DNA of 64,000 bases from Gammaproteobacteria bacterium (GCA_023266115.1 JAHFRU010000012.1:1-64000); one strand, 5' to 3'; numbered from the stretch's first letter, positions 1 to 8,349 are shown. Numbers and translations are program-made. Notes: generated by a model not told the origin, from the letters alone.

Positions 1-512
1 TCGCTCGTGCACGCGAGTGCGGGACTACCGTAGAACCGGTGCTCCGACCCCGCACCGTGGTAACCCCGGCCATGCCGTCTGTCTCTGGCGCCGGGCGAAT
101 CGATGTCGCGATTGCTCCGGGGTGCGAACGCTGCGCGATAATGCGATATTGAAATATACGCTGATCGTGATGCAAGTGAGTGTCTTGCCATGGAATGGCG
201 AGATACTGGTAGTCGTTCGACCGGGTTTACTGGATTAGTCCCTATTCGTGCCGCGTGTGGTAATACGCGTTGCGCGTCGGGTGCGGGGAGATCACGTCGT
301 TGGTAGTGGTACTGGCTGTCCGTGTGCCGCCAACCGCAATTCGCAGCATCGCCTTCACCACTGACGCGTGCATATCGCGCGAGAAAATAGATACCGGGGG
401 CATCGACCGCGAACGAATCGACGCGGCGTTCCGGATAACTATCGGGTCGCTTTTGGAGTGCGAAAGCCCTGCTTTAATAGAAGAAAAATAGCGTCGTGCG
501 TGAACAGGAAAT
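1..512. other. Left-edge region with no supportable gene
   Basis: I find no convincing coding region, RNA gene or repeat here. The short open frames have no recognisable motif and no good ribosome-binding site. The region ends at the terminator of the HU gene. It could be the intergenic flank of a gene lying to the left of the window. Confidence 0.5.
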
Positions 513-540
513 AAAAAAGGGAGCGACAGCTCCCTTTTTT
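513..540 (-). terminator. Intrinsic terminator of the HU-type gene
   Basis: A perfect 12-bp stem (513-524 with 529-540) closes a GACA tetraloop. Its outer six pairs are all A:T, so each strand reads as a GC-rich hairpin followed by a U run. It lies 25 bases past the stop codon of the HU-type gene on the minus strand and could also terminate rightward transcripts. Confidence 0.9.
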
Positions 541-564
541 ATTGAGACGGATTAACGGAATTTG

Positions 565-948
565 TTAATCGTTGACCATGCCTTTCAGTGCTTTCAATGC
601 CTGTACCTTCGCGACGTTGCGGGCGGGTTTGGCCTTGAACATTGTTTCTTCGCCGGTGAAAGGGTTGATACCCTTGCGCGCCTTGGTGGCGGGTTTGCGA
701 ACCACCTTGATCTTCAACAGGCCGGGAAGGGTAAAGACTCCTGCGCCACGTTTTCTGACGTGACCATGAATCAGCGATTCGAGAGTTCCAAATACTGCAG
801 CGACATCTTTCTTTGCGAGTCCGGTATCGTCCGCGATGTTTCCAAGGATCTGGCTTTTGGTAAAGGCCGTTGCAATCGGTCCGGAAGCTTTTTTCTTCGC
901 GGCCGGTTTCGCAGTCTTCTTTTTTGCGGTTTTCTTTCTTGCAGCCAT
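565..948 (-). CDS. HU/IHF-family DNA-binding protein with lysine-rich N-terminal tail
   Basis: A 127-residue nucleoid protein that should bind and bend DNA as a dimer. Residues 1-25 are a Lys/Ala-rich tail (MAARKKTAKKKTAKPAAKKK) absent from classical 90-residue HU. The HU fold follows from about residue 28, with a DNA-binding arm whose GINPFTGEETMFKAKPARN segment corresponds to the GRNPxTGE-type arm of HU/IHF. A strong GGAGG lies 7 bases before the start, and a perfect terminator follows the stop. It is monocistronic. The basic tail recalls eukaryote-like H1 extensions seen on some bacterial HU proteins, and I infer it adds non-specific DNA affinity. Whether this is the only HU in the genome cannot be told from here. 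Confidence 0.93.
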   Translation of the reverse strand: MAARKKTAKKKTAKPAAKKKASGPIATAFTKSQILGNIADDTGLAKKDVAAVFGTLESLIHGHVRKRGAGVFTLPGLLKIKVVRKPATKARKGINPFTGEETMFKAKPARNVAKVQALKALKGMVND

Positions 949-991
949 GTTCTTCCTCCAAATACGTCAGGGTTAACGCGACGATAACTTT

Positions 992-1021
992 AGCATATTT
1001 TTTTCATAATATAGCTATAAA
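992..1021 (-). promoter_or_regulatory. Possible promoter of the HU-type gene
   Basis: On the minus strand a -35-like TTTATA (1016-1021) and a -10-like TATGCT (992-997) are 18 bases apart in a very AT-rich stretch. Each matches the sigma-70 consensus at 4 of 6 positions. The leader would be about 35-45 bases. This rests on pattern only. Confidence 0.3.
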
Positions 1022-1079
1022 TAGGCATTTTTTCCTCAGTCGGCGGGTAACGCCAGCGGGTAAAAAATTCGCCTGTCGT

Positions 1080-1883
1080 TTACCCCCGGCGCCACTTTCG
1101 GGCGGCCCAAATCCAGAATCCGAAGAGCGCGAGAACAACAAACAGTACACCGACGCCATCGACAAAGTACTTGCCCCATTGGCCGACAAACGGCCCGCCG
1201 TGTATGTCCAGCACGATTCGTTCCAGCGGCAACACCGTGGTGCGATAGGCCCTGATAATGCTTTCCTGCAATGACGACGGCGGTGCCTGTGGCTCGGCCC
1301 AGGCGATTGTGGCCACCTGGAGCGGGAAGGTGCTGACCCGATCGGTATATTCCCGCCATTCGAGAAAGGTGGCGTCCGTCGAGTATTGGCCGTGCGCGGA
1401 CTGCACGACGAGGTTGCCGGAGTTATCCACCCCGATGCGCGTCATACCACCCGGGACACCGGCAGTACCGGTCAGGCGCTCGATTATGCCGCCCTCCGGC
1501 GTCATCAGGACCACGGCGCCCTCGAGCCCCACGACCAGCACGCCTTCCATTACCAGCGCGCCGACCAGCACGCCGGTAAGGTCGTGGATTCGACGGTCGT
1601 TCAGGAAGAGTTGGTCACCCAGTTGCGTGACCCAAAGGTTGTCGGCGTGGTAACTGACCGTGTTATCCGGCGCCTTGATGTCATACCAGTCGAGCAGCAA
1701 CTCGGACTCGACAAACCGCGAGTCAAGTTTGAGCAGCTCCGTGTGGTTTAGCATGATGCCGGTGACGGCAAGAACCAGGATGAATGCCAGGCCCGTCAGC
1801 CCCAGATATCGGTGCCAGAGTGTGACGTGATGGGTTTTGGAGCGCTTATTTTTGCTAGGACCCGGTTTTTTTGGACTGGACAT
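1080..1883 (-). CDS. PepSY-type membrane protein
   Basis: A 267-residue inner-membrane protein. A basic N-terminus (residues 1-20) leads into a helix at about 26-46 beginning with the WHRYLGL motif typical of PepSY-associated TM proteins. A periplasmic domain of about 190 residues follows, then a C-terminal helix (about 240-260) ending in basic residues. Its start overlaps the end of the upstream FMN-binding gene by 29 bases, so the two are translationally linked. PepSY TM proteins are known partners of flavinylated periplasmic domains and ferric reductase-like systems. I infer that it passes electrons to, or anchors, the FMN protein. No haem-binding His pair is obvious, so its own cofactor is unclear. 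Confidence 0.75.
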   Translation of the reverse strand: MSSPKKPGPSKNKRSKTHHVTLWHRYLGLTGLAFILVLAVTGIMLNHTELLKLDSRFVESELLLDWYDIKAPDNTVSYHADNLWVTQLGDQLFLNDRRIHDLTGVLVGALVMEGVLVVGLEGAVVLMTPEGGIIERLTGTAGVPGGMTRIGVDNSGNLVVQSAHGQYSTDATFLEWREYTDRVSTFPLQVATIAWAEPQAPPSSLQESIIRAYRTTVLPLERIVLDIHGGPFVGQWGKYFVDGVGVLFVVLALFGFWIWAARKWRRG

Positions 1884-2415
1884 AGTGATCTAGATACAGC
1901 GCCAAGCGCGCGAGCTTCGTCAGGGCTCTGACCGACAGCGTCGCACCCGAGATCGTATCGATCGAACGATTCAGCTGCCTGTCAGACTGAAGTACCGCCC
2001 CCTTAAACTGATCCGTGAAGAAGGTGTATTGTACTTCCTGTCCGCGCGTTTCGCGATAGATCAAGACCTTGACCCGATCGACCTTGCCGTTGTCTACGAC
2101 AATACCGGTGGTAATCGGCCGCTCCTTGCCGATTTCTTCGAGTATCCATGCGGAACGCCCGTCGCGTTCCCAGTAACGAATACGGAGTGCCTGGAGGGGA
2201 TGCCCCATGATGCCGGTCGCATCATCGGCGAGGTCCGCCGTCAGCCATAGGACCTGCGGTTTGGGGACGTCACCTGCGAAGACGTCCTGGACGAATTCTT
2301 CCGGCTGCTGAAGGACATTGTCGATAGCGAAAACACTGTCTGTCATCAGGAGCAGTATTGACAGTAGAAGAGCGCATTTCGTCCATTTATCGTTCACAGG
2401 TGATGTCTTATCCAA
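1855..2415 (-). CDS. Periplasmic FMN-binding (RnfG/NqrC-like) protein
   Basis: A 186-residue exported protein with a signal peptide (about residues 1-30, ending VFA). The FMN-binding domain carries the flavinylation motif at residues 153-161, DTISGATLS, where Thr159 is the expected attachment point for FMN by an ApbE-type transferase. This is the motif used in RnfG and NqrC. It sits between a porin (stop 14 bases upstream) and the PepSY protein (29-base overlap), forming a three-gene operon. I infer a periplasmic one-electron carrier feeding an unknown acceptor. No apbE gene lies in the window, so flavinylation must be done from elsewhere. Confidence 0.82.
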   Translation of the reverse strand: MDKTSPVNDKWTKCALLLSILLLMTDSVFAIDNVLQQPEEFVQDVFAGDVPKPQVLWLTADLADDATGIMGHPLQALRIRYWERDGRSAWILEEIGKERPITTGIVVDNGKVDRVKVLIYRETRGQEVQYTFFTDQFKGAVLQSDRQLNRSIDTISGATLSVRALTKLARLALYLDHYVQSKKTGS

Positions 2416-2429
2416 AGATCAGGCTATTG

Positions 2430-3602
2430 TTAATGGAAGCTCCAGCCCACGCCCAGGTTGATCGCATACCTCTCGGTGTTTGCGGGAGATGTTCCCATCG
2501 AGTAGTCAGCGTAATCAGCCTTGAAAACGACATTTTCATGCGGCCAGTAGTTGGCACCAACATCGATTTGCTCTTGCTGGGTGTCTACAACGGCGTTGGG
2601 CGAGTTATCCCACTGGTTGTAACGCGCAAAAACGCCCCACTGGTCATTGATACGGTAGGATGGCTCGATATAGAAACCATCCTGTTTATCGTTGCCAGCC
2701 GCTGCCGCTACAGCGCCATCGAGGCTCCATTGTGCATACAGTGCGCGCAGACCGAACGGGCCCTGGTTATATACCGCATGCAATTCGACCAGCGTCGCAC
2801 CTACTGCTTCGGCCGACGCTCCCTGGTCAATGTCCGACTGGTTCTGAGCGGTTGCTGCCAGTTCCGTTCCCGGGATACCGGTAAATTTGATACGGCCGGT
2901 TACCGCGTAATCATTAGCATCGGCTTTCGAGAGTTTCTGACGCGCTTCGCGGATGTTACCCGGGGAGCCTAATCTGGCGGTATTTAATCCGGACGTCAGG
3001 GCGACATCGTATCCCCAGCCCGGCGCGATTTCACCGCTCAGACCAACGCCGCCTTCCCACCAAGTGGTCGGGATGATGTGGGTTTCGATCGGGTTGCGCT
3101 CTACACCGTAAAACGTGTCCGGCTCATGCGTCTCGTTCAGGATGCCCACCGGGACCAGAAAGAGACCGGTCTTAAGACGGTGATGATCGTTCAGGTCCAT
3201 TTCGATATAGGCCTGTTCGACCTCGATTTCACCGTTACCTTCGCCGTTTTCGAAGAATGAATGTTCCAGTTCCAGTTCGGAATACATCCGGATGGCATCG
3301 GTGAAATCATGACCGACGAACAGCACTAACCGGCGCATATCGATTTGACGCTGCGTGGCAGTTCCCGCCGGGGTATCGGTATGCGTATTGTTGTAGTTCA
3401 TCTCGCCATAGCCGCCGATGTGGGTGTTGCCGGCACCGCTGCCATGACCACCGCTGCGCGATTCCATCGCATGGGTCGTCGCGTTCATCTGTTCTTCGAG
3501 ATTCTTGACTCTGTCTTCCATCGATGCCGCCTGCGCCAGTGAACCGGTGGCAAAAGCGGTGGCCGCGACGGCGGACCAGATCAGTTTCTTTTGATATTTC
3601 AT
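2430..3602 (-). CDS. Outer-membrane porin with N-terminal coiled coil
   Basis: The predicted protein has 390 residues. A signal peptide (MKYQKKLIWSAVAATAFATG, cleavage near AQAA) precedes a short coiled coil (MEDRVKNLEEQMN) and a Gly/Ser/His linker. A beta-barrel with alternating aromatic strands follows and ends in the terminal Phe (WSFH) expected of BAM substrates. It resembles phosphate-selective porin O/P-type barrels, but substrate specificity cannot be read from the sequence. The start at 3602 is chosen because a GAGGAG ribosome site precedes it and the signal peptide begins there; the frame stays open further upstream through the poly-G tract. First gene of the porin / FMN-protein / PepSY operon. 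Confidence 0.85.
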   Translation of the reverse strand: MKYQKKLIWSAVAATAFATGSLAQAASMEDRVKNLEEQMNATTHAMESRSGGHGSGAGNTHIGGYGEMNYNNTHTDTPAGTATQRQIDMRRLVLFVGHDFTDAIRMYSELELEHSFFENGEGNGEIEVEQAYIEMDLNDHHRLKTGLFLVPVGILNETHEPDTFYGVERNPIETHIIPTTWWEGGVGLSGEIAPGWGYDVALTSGLNTARLGSPGNIREARQKLSKADANDYAVTGRIKFTGIPGTELAATAQNQSDIDQGASAEAVGATLVELHAVYNQGPFGLRALYAQWSLDGAVAAAAGNDKQDGFYIEPSYRINDQWGVFARYNQWDNSPNAVVDTQQEQIDVGANYWPHENVVFKADYADYSMGTSPANTERYAINLGVGWSFH

Positions 3603-3627
3603 GAAAAGCTCCTCGTACATGTGTGTA

Positions 3628-3657
3628 GTTGTAATTCGTGCCCCCCCCCCTTTACAA
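3628..3657 (-). promoter_or_regulatory. Candidate promoter with a G10 spacer upstream of the porin operon
   Basis: On the minus strand TTGTAA (3652-3657) and TACAAC (3628-3633) resemble -35 and -10 boxes (4 of 6 matches each) separated by 18 bases, ten of which are an uninterrupted G run (3641-3650). Transcription would start close to the ribosome site, leaving a leader of about 20 bases. Loss or gain of one G would change the spacer to 17 or 19 bases, the arrangement known from phase-variable promoters in Neisseria. The boxes are inferred; the G run is directly visible. Confidence 0.45.
3641..3650. repeat. Homopolymer tract of 10 C (10 G on the minus strand)
   Basis: Ten consecutive C on the plus strand, 39 bases upstream of the porin start. 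It is the longest homopolymer I noticed in the window. Tracts of this kind are prone to slipped-strand length change, and also to sequencing error. Confidence 0.95.
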
Positions 3658-3892
3658 ACTGCGAGAGGTTCGCCAGGACTGCGTGACCGTGGCGTTATTG
3701 ATCGAAAAGCTAACTGATTCGTATTAACACCGACTGAATGCTCGACGCCTCCATCGAGCATCCTCGGTGCCGATACGGGGCGGACTGCGTCGCCGCCAAA
3801 GAACAAGAGGGCTACTGCGTAGGACAACCAGAAAACTACAACCCGGAATTATCGTTCTTATGCGTGGCAGTATAACTACAACATAATTCGAT

Positions 3893-3924
3893 ATGCAACG
3901 CTGCGAGAGACCTCTGTGTTGCAT
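3893..3924 (-). terminator. Hairpin downstream of the ABC-transporter operon
   Basis: ATGCAAC (3893-3899) pairs with GTTGCAT (3918-3924), with an inner AGAG/CTCT stem. It lies 37-68 bases past the stop of the last permease gene on the minus strand. There is no U run, so it is a possible terminator or 3'-end stabiliser rather than a clear intrinsic terminator. The rest of 3658-3960 holds nothing I can support. Confidence 0.35.
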
Positions 3925-3960
3925 GCAGACAACAACTCGGTGCGGTCAATCCGGTCGACG

Positions 3961-5160
3961 TTATTCGGCCCGCAGCGCCTCGACCGGATCCATCGTGGCG
4001 GCGCGCCGCGCAGGCATCACGCCGGCAATCAGGCCGATTACGACCGCCAAAATAACGGCGAATACCACGTAGCTCACCGGTGTGTGGACGGGGAGTGCGG
4101 GGACGGCGAGCGTCAGCATTTGCGCGCCGCCGACGCCGAGTAACAGGCCGGCGATACCGCCCAACGCCCCGAGAATGACCGCTTCGCCGAGAAACAGCTT
4201 CAGTATCTGTTGTCGGGTACTGCCCAACGCGCGCAACAGGCCGATTTCGCCGGTGCGCTCGGTGACCGAGATCGTCATGATGGTCACGATGCCGACGCTG
4301 CCGACGAGCAGCGATATGCTGCCGAGCGCACCGACAGCGAAGGTCAGGATGTCCAGCACATTGCCGAGCACATCGAGCATCTGTTCCTGGGTGGTGATGG
4401 TGAAGTCTTCCTTGCCGTGACGTGCGGTCAACACCCGCTTGATGCCCGCGACGACTTCACTGGCCGATGCGCTTTCGCGATACAGCACGTCGATTTCCAT
4501 CAGACCCTCGCGATTGAACATGTCGAGCGCCCGCGCCGTCGGGATGAAGACACTGTCGTCGAGATCGACGCCGAGCACCTGGCCCTTGGATTCCATGGTG
4601 CCGACCACGCGGTAACGATCGCCACCGACGCGGATACGGTTACCGAGCGGATTGGCGTTGCCGAACAGCTCGTCGCGCACCTTGCTGCCGAGCACCGCCA
4701 GCGCCCGCGGCGCATCCGGGTTATCCAGCGGCAGGAAGGTCCCGGCGGCGACGGTCAGCGAGAACGTGGTGGGCATCTCCGGCCCGACGCCGTAGACCGT
4801 AGCGCGTCGCTGTCGGTTGTTGCCATCGACCTCCGAATTGCCCTGCACCACGGGAACAACGGCGCGCACATGCGGGATACGCACCAGCGCGTCGGCATCG
4901 GCCATCGCCAGCGGCCGGTCGGTGCCGAATACCCCGACCGCAACGCCATGAGTGGTGACGCGTCCCGGATTGATCGCCACGATATTGGTGCCGAACTGGC
5001 TGAACTCGGCGAGCACGAATTGATGGATACCCTCGCCGATCGAGGTTAATAACACCACGGCGGCGATACCGATCGCGATACCGAGCGAGGTCAGAAAACT
5101 ACGCAACCGGTGCATGATGATGCTGCTGCCGGTAAGTCGTATGAAATCGCGCGTGTGCAT
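3961..5160 (-). CDS. MacB-type ABC transporter permease (FtsX fold), second copy
   Basis: A 399-residue inner-membrane protein with the MacB/FtsX layout: one N-terminal helix (about 20-42), a large periplasmic MacB-PCD domain (about 45-250), and three C-terminal helices (about 275-385) ending MDPVEALRAE, the usual C-terminal signature (PxEALR). No ATPase domain is fused to it. It starts 7 bases after the stop of a homologous but clearly different permease, so the two are co-translated and may form a heterodimer. Family members use mechanotransmission to move peptides, lipids or lipoproteins with a MacA-type adaptor. The substrate is unknown. Confidence 0.87.
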   Translation of the reverse strand: MHTRDFIRLTGSSIIMHRLRSFLTSLGIAIGIAAVVLLTSIGEGIHQFVLAEFSQFGTNIVAINPGRVTTHGVAVGVFGTDRPLAMADADALVRIPHVRAVVPVVQGNSEVDGNNRQRRATVYGVGPEMPTTFSLTVAAGTFLPLDNPDAPRALAVLGSKVRDELFGNANPLGNRIRVGGDRYRVVGTMESKGQVLGVDLDDSVFIPTARALDMFNREGLMEIDVLYRESASASEVVAGIKRVLTARHGKEDFTITTQEQMLDVLGNVLDILTFAVGALGSISLLVGSVGIVTIMTISVTERTGEIGLLRALGSTRQQILKLFLGEAVILGALGGIAGLLLGVGGAQMLTLAVPALPVHTPVSYVVFAVILAVVIGLIAGVMPARRAATMDPVEALRAE

Positions 5161-5167
5161 CGTGCGA

Positions 5168-6376
5168 CTACCGGCGGGACAAGGCCTGAATTGGATCCAG
5201 ACGCGCTGCGCGCCGCGCCGGCATCGCGCCGAACAACAACCCGGTCAGCAGCGCGACGATCAGGGCGGTGACCACCGACCACAGCGGCGCACCGACCGGC
5301 AGCGACGGATACAAGTAACCGATCGTGCGGCTGCCGGCTTCGCCGATCACCAGGCCGACGAGCGCGCCAGACAGTGACAACATGGCGGCCTCGGTCATAA
5401 ACAGTATGATGATCTGTTGGCCCGTCGCGCCGACCGCTTTCAGCAGGCCGATTTCGGCGGTGCGCTGGGCGATGGCGATCAGCATCACGTTCATGATCAG
5501 GATGCCGGCGACGGCGAGACTGATGGCCGCGATGCCGGCGACGGTCAGCGTCAAGGCCTGCAGTATTTTATCGAACGTGGCGAGCACGGCGTCCTGCGTG
5601 ACGACGGTGATGTCTTCCTCGCCCTGATGGCGATCCCGGATGGTATCCAGAACGAACTGACGCGCTTTCGGAACCGCTTCGCGGCTGCTGGCCTGTGCCA
5701 TGATGCGAAACAGTGCCGGCGAATTGAACAGGATTTGCGCCGAGGCCACCGGGATAATCACCTGGTCCTCGACGTCCATACCGATCGACCGTCCTTCCGT
5801 CGCGAGGACACCGATAACCTGGCAGCGACGATCGCCGAGGCGCATCCATTCACCGAGCGCAGGGTTCGCCCCGAACAGCTCTTGCCGAACCTTGGCGCCG
5901 ATGACGCATATCGGTGCCGCCCGGTCGGCATCGTCCGGCGGCAGGAAGCGGCCCTGGCTCATGGTCCAATGGCGCACCTTGAGCAGTTCCGCCGTCGAAC
6001 CGAGTACCGCTATTTCGCGTTCCCGCTCATGCCACGAGGCCCTCGCCGCGCCGATCGTGATCGGTGCGACGCGCCTGATCAGGCTGCTGCGGGTTAGCGC
6101 GGAGGCATCATCGATGGTCAGGTCACGCGGTGTCGCGCCGACGATCAGTGCCGGAGCGGCGCCGGCGGTTTCGGACCGGCCTGGAATGATGATCAGCAGG
6201 TCTGTCCCCAGCGAAGCGAATTCACCGACAACGAAACGCCGCGCACCGTCGCCCAGCGAGGTCAGGATTACCACCGACGCCACACCTATGGCCATCGCGG
6301 TGAGAATCAGCGCGGTACGTACCCGGTTACCGCCGAGGGCTCCGAAAGTGAAACGGAGAATGTCGCGGGTGATCAT
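5168..6376 (-). CDS. MacB-type ABC transporter permease (FtsX fold), first copy
   Basis: A 402-residue permease with the same layout as its neighbour: an N-terminal helix near 20-42, a periplasmic domain, three C-terminal helices, and the ending LDPIQALSRR. The start at 6376 (MITRDILRF) is chosen because it lies only 4 bases past the ATPase stop and matches the N-terminus of the family; the frame is open further upstream into the ATPase gene. The two permeases share the LGxxIRVG/xELFGxNPxLG periplasmic block but differ enough that they are not a recent duplication. Together with the ATPase and adaptor they form a four-gene operon. Confidence 0.86.
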   Translation of the reverse strand: MITRDILRFTFGALGGNRVRTALILTAMAIGVASVVILTSLGDGARRFVVGEFASLGTDLLIIIPGRSETAGAAPALIVGATPRDLTIDDASALTRSSLIRRVAPITIGAARASWHEREREIAVLGSTAELLKVRHWTMSQGRFLPPDDADRAAPICVIGAKVRQELFGANPALGEWMRLGDRRCQVIGVLATEGRSIGMDVEDQVIIPVASAQILFNSPALFRIMAQASSREAVPKARQFVLDTIRDRHQGEEDITVVTQDAVLATFDKILQALTLTVAGIAAISLAVAGILIMNVMLIAIAQRTAEIGLLKAVGATGQQIIILFMTEAAMLSLSGALVGLVIGEAGSRTIGYLYPSLPVGAPLWSVVTALIVALLTGLLFGAMPARRAARLDPIQALSRR

Positions 6377-6380
6377 GCCG

Positions 6381-7058
6381 TCAGCCGCGGGTCTGGTCGG
6401 TGACGATACAACCATCCACCATTTTGACGTAGCGCCTCGCACGATCGCCGAGTTGCTGATCGTGCGTTACGATCAGCAAGGTGATGCCCGATGCGTTGAG
6501 TCGTTCGAGTGTGTCGATGACCTCTTTGCCCGAGGCCTGGTCGAGATTGCCGGTCGGTTCGTCGGCGAGCAGGATGGCGGGCTTCATGATGGTCGCGCGC
6601 GCGATGGCGACGCGCTGTCGCTGGCCGCCGGACAACTGATCCGGGCGGTGATGCGCGCGGTCGCGGATGTCGAGCGCATCCAGCACCTCATCGACGCGCG
6701 GCTTGCGCTCGGCCGGCGCGATGCCATCCAGCATCAGCGGCAACTCGATGTTTTCCGCCGCCGTCAGGCGGGGGACGAGATGAAAAAACTGGAATACGAA
6801 GCCGATGTCGGAGCGGCGCGTGCGGGCCAGCGCATCCTCGCTCAGCGACGTCACATCGCTACCGCTCAGAAAATAGTGGCCCGATGTCGGACGGTCCAAG
6901 AGCCCGAGAACGTTCAGCAGCGTTGATTTTCCCGAGCCGGAGGGTCCCATGATCGACAGATATTCGCCGGGCTCGACATGCAGATTGATGTCATTGAGCG
7001 CGTGGACGCGCTGGTCGCCAACCTCAAAAACGCGATCGATCTCTTCTAGTCGAATCAT
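6381..7058 (-). CDS. ABC transporter ATPase of the MacB/LolD type
   Basis: A 225-residue ATPase of typical length. Walker A is GPSGSGKST (residues 38-46), the ABC signature LSGGQ is at 142-146, Walker B ILLADE at 162-167 and the switch His at 199. It belongs to the MacB/LolD/FtsE group that pairs with FtsX-type permeases. It starts 17 bases after the adaptor gene and ends 4 bases before the first permease. One ATPase gene for two permease genes implies a homodimeric ATPase driving a permease heterodimer, or two alternative transporters. The drug-resistance role often given to MacB homologues is not supported by anything here. Confidence 0.92.
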   Translation of the reverse strand: MIRLEEIDRVFEVGDQRVHALNDINLHVEPGEYLSIMGPSGSGKSTLLNVLGLLDRPTSGHYFLSGSDVTSLSEDALARTRRSDIGFVFQFFHLVPRLTAAENIELPLMLDGIAPAERKPRVDEVLDALDIRDRAHHRPDQLSGGQRQRVAIARATIMKPAILLADEPTGNLDQASGKEVIDTLERLNASGITLLIVTHDQQLGDRARRYVKMVDGCIVTDQTRG

Positions 7059-7075
7059 TGTAATAGGGATGTAAC

Positions 7076-8227
7076 TTAGGGCGTATCGTCACGCACGGCC
7101 TTGGCGCCGGCGACGGCGCCTTTGCGATCGACCGAGGTGACCACCAGCTCGCCTGAGCGCATGCCAGATACCGCCTCGGTGAGCTTCCAGTTGGTGAGCC
7201 CGGTCGTAATCTTGCGTTCGACCAGGCGGCCTTCCGATGGGTCGAACACGAGGACACGGTTGCCTTCAAGGACCGCCTCGGTCGGTACCCGGACGACGTC
7301 GTCATGCTTGTCCAGGATGATTTCGACGTCGGCGCTGAAGCCGGGTAGCATCCGGGAAAAATCCTCCGGGTTAAGAAAAACCGTTTCGACATCGACCGTC
7401 CGGGCCTGCTTTTCAACCTCCAGCACGTAGGGCGCGACACGCTGCACGATGCCCGGGAAATGCCGGCCGGGAAAGGCATCGACGACGATGCGCGCGTCCA
7501 TGCCCGCCATGATCGCCGGCGCATCAACCTCGTCAATCGGCGCCGAGATATAGACGCAACTGGTGTCGATCAGATCGACCGCCGCCGGCGTGGCCACGCC
7601 GATCGGGGACGGGGTGACAAATTCGGCCAGCTCGCCGTTGATTTTCGCAACGGTGCCGGTAAACGGCGCCACCAGCAGTGTCTGGTCGAGTGCCGCGCGG
7701 GCGACGGCAATGCGCGCCTTGCTGACGCTGGCGGTGGCGCGTGCCGCCTCGCAGCGGGCCTGCTGCGCCTTGGCGCTGGTCGTCGCCTGATCGATATCTT
7801 TTTCCGACGCGAGCTGCCGCTGTTGAAGCTTCAGTAGCCGGTTGGCTTCGCGTTGCGCCTCATCCGCGACCAGACAGGCTTCAACCGCCTGGGACGCCGA
7901 TGCCCGCGCTTCGCTTTCGGCGAGATCAAGGCTGGCCCGGCGATCGGCGTTCCAGAGTTCGAGCAATACCTTGCCCGCTTCTACCCGCTCACCCTCGCGG
8001 ACCCACAATTTCGCGATCTGTCCGCCGGTTTCCGGCGACAGGCGCGCCCGCCTGCAGGCCTTGACGGTTCCGGCGCGGGTATTGGCGACGGTTGATTCCA
8101 CGCGACCGGTATCCACCGCCTTGACGACGACCGCGACCGGCTTCTCTTCGGTCAGGCGCATCACGGCGATAACAATCAGTGCGATGACAATGACGCCGAT
8201 AATCGCGCGTCTTACAGCCGGGCGCAT
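7076..8227 (-). CDS. MacA/HlyD-type periplasmic adaptor
   Basis: A 383-residue membrane-fusion protein. An N-terminal anchor helix (about residues 8-24, IIGVIVIALIVIAVM) is followed by the lipoyl half-motifs, a long alpha-hairpin (EARASASQAVEACLVADEAQ onward), a return lipoyl half (PFTGTVAKI) and beta-barrel and MPD domains. The start at 8227 (MRPAVRRAII) puts the anchor at the N-terminus; a longer in-frame version to 8335 would overlap the likely aroG promoter. It is the first gene of the adaptor-ATPase-permease-permease operon and is divergent from the DAHP synthase gene. No outer-membrane factor is encoded nearby. Confidence 0.85.
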   Translation of the reverse strand: MRPAVRRAIIGVIVIALIVIAVMRLTEEKPVAVVVKAVDTGRVESTVANTRAGTVKACRRARLSPETGGQIAKLWVREGERVEAGKVLLELWNADRRASLDLAESEARASASQAVEACLVADEAQREANRLLKLQQRQLASEKDIDQATTSAKAQQARCEAARATASVSKARIAVARAALDQTLLVAPFTGTVAKINGELAEFVTPSPIGVATPAAVDLIDTSCVYISAPIDEVDAPAIMAGMDARIVVDAFPGRHFPGIVQRVAPYVLEVEKQARTVDVETVFLNPEDFSRMLPGFSADVEIILDKHDDVVRVPTEAVLEGNRVLVFDPSEGRLVERKITTGLTNWKLTEAVSGMRSGELVVTSVDRKGAVAGAKAVRDDTP

Positions 8228-8288
8228 GGCAACATTCCGTTTGGCGACTCCCGCTATCGTAACGTATTTGGCAACCGGTTGCGCGCGG

Positions 8289-8317
8289 AGGACATCGTGG
8301 TAGCGGAACGTTATACT
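8289..8317 (+). promoter_or_regulatory. Candidate promoter of the DAHP synthase gene
   Basis: AGGACA (8289-8294) and TATACT (8312-8317) are separated by 17 bases; they match sigma-70 boxes at 4 of 6 and 5 of 6 positions. The predicted leader is about 26 bases. No clear ribosome site precedes the ATG at 8350. I saw no obvious TyrR box or attenuator. Confidence 0.42.
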
Positions 8318-8349
8318 AGGCGGATTGCAAGTCACCTGTAGTTAAAACG

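Noticed and set aside
539-961. 140-residue minus-strand frame overlapping the HU gene
   Set aside because: Same strand but another frame of the HU gene; highly charged, no motif. The HU reading is decisive.
3724-3924. Minus-strand frame of 66 residues between the ABC operon and the porin
   Set aside because: Arg-rich, no motif, and it runs across a hairpin that more likely marks the 3' end of the ABC operon.
5700-6926. 408-residue plus-strand frame over the ABC permease and ATPase genes
   Set aside because: Shadow of the permease and ATPase codons; Arg/Ser/Ala-rich with no motif.
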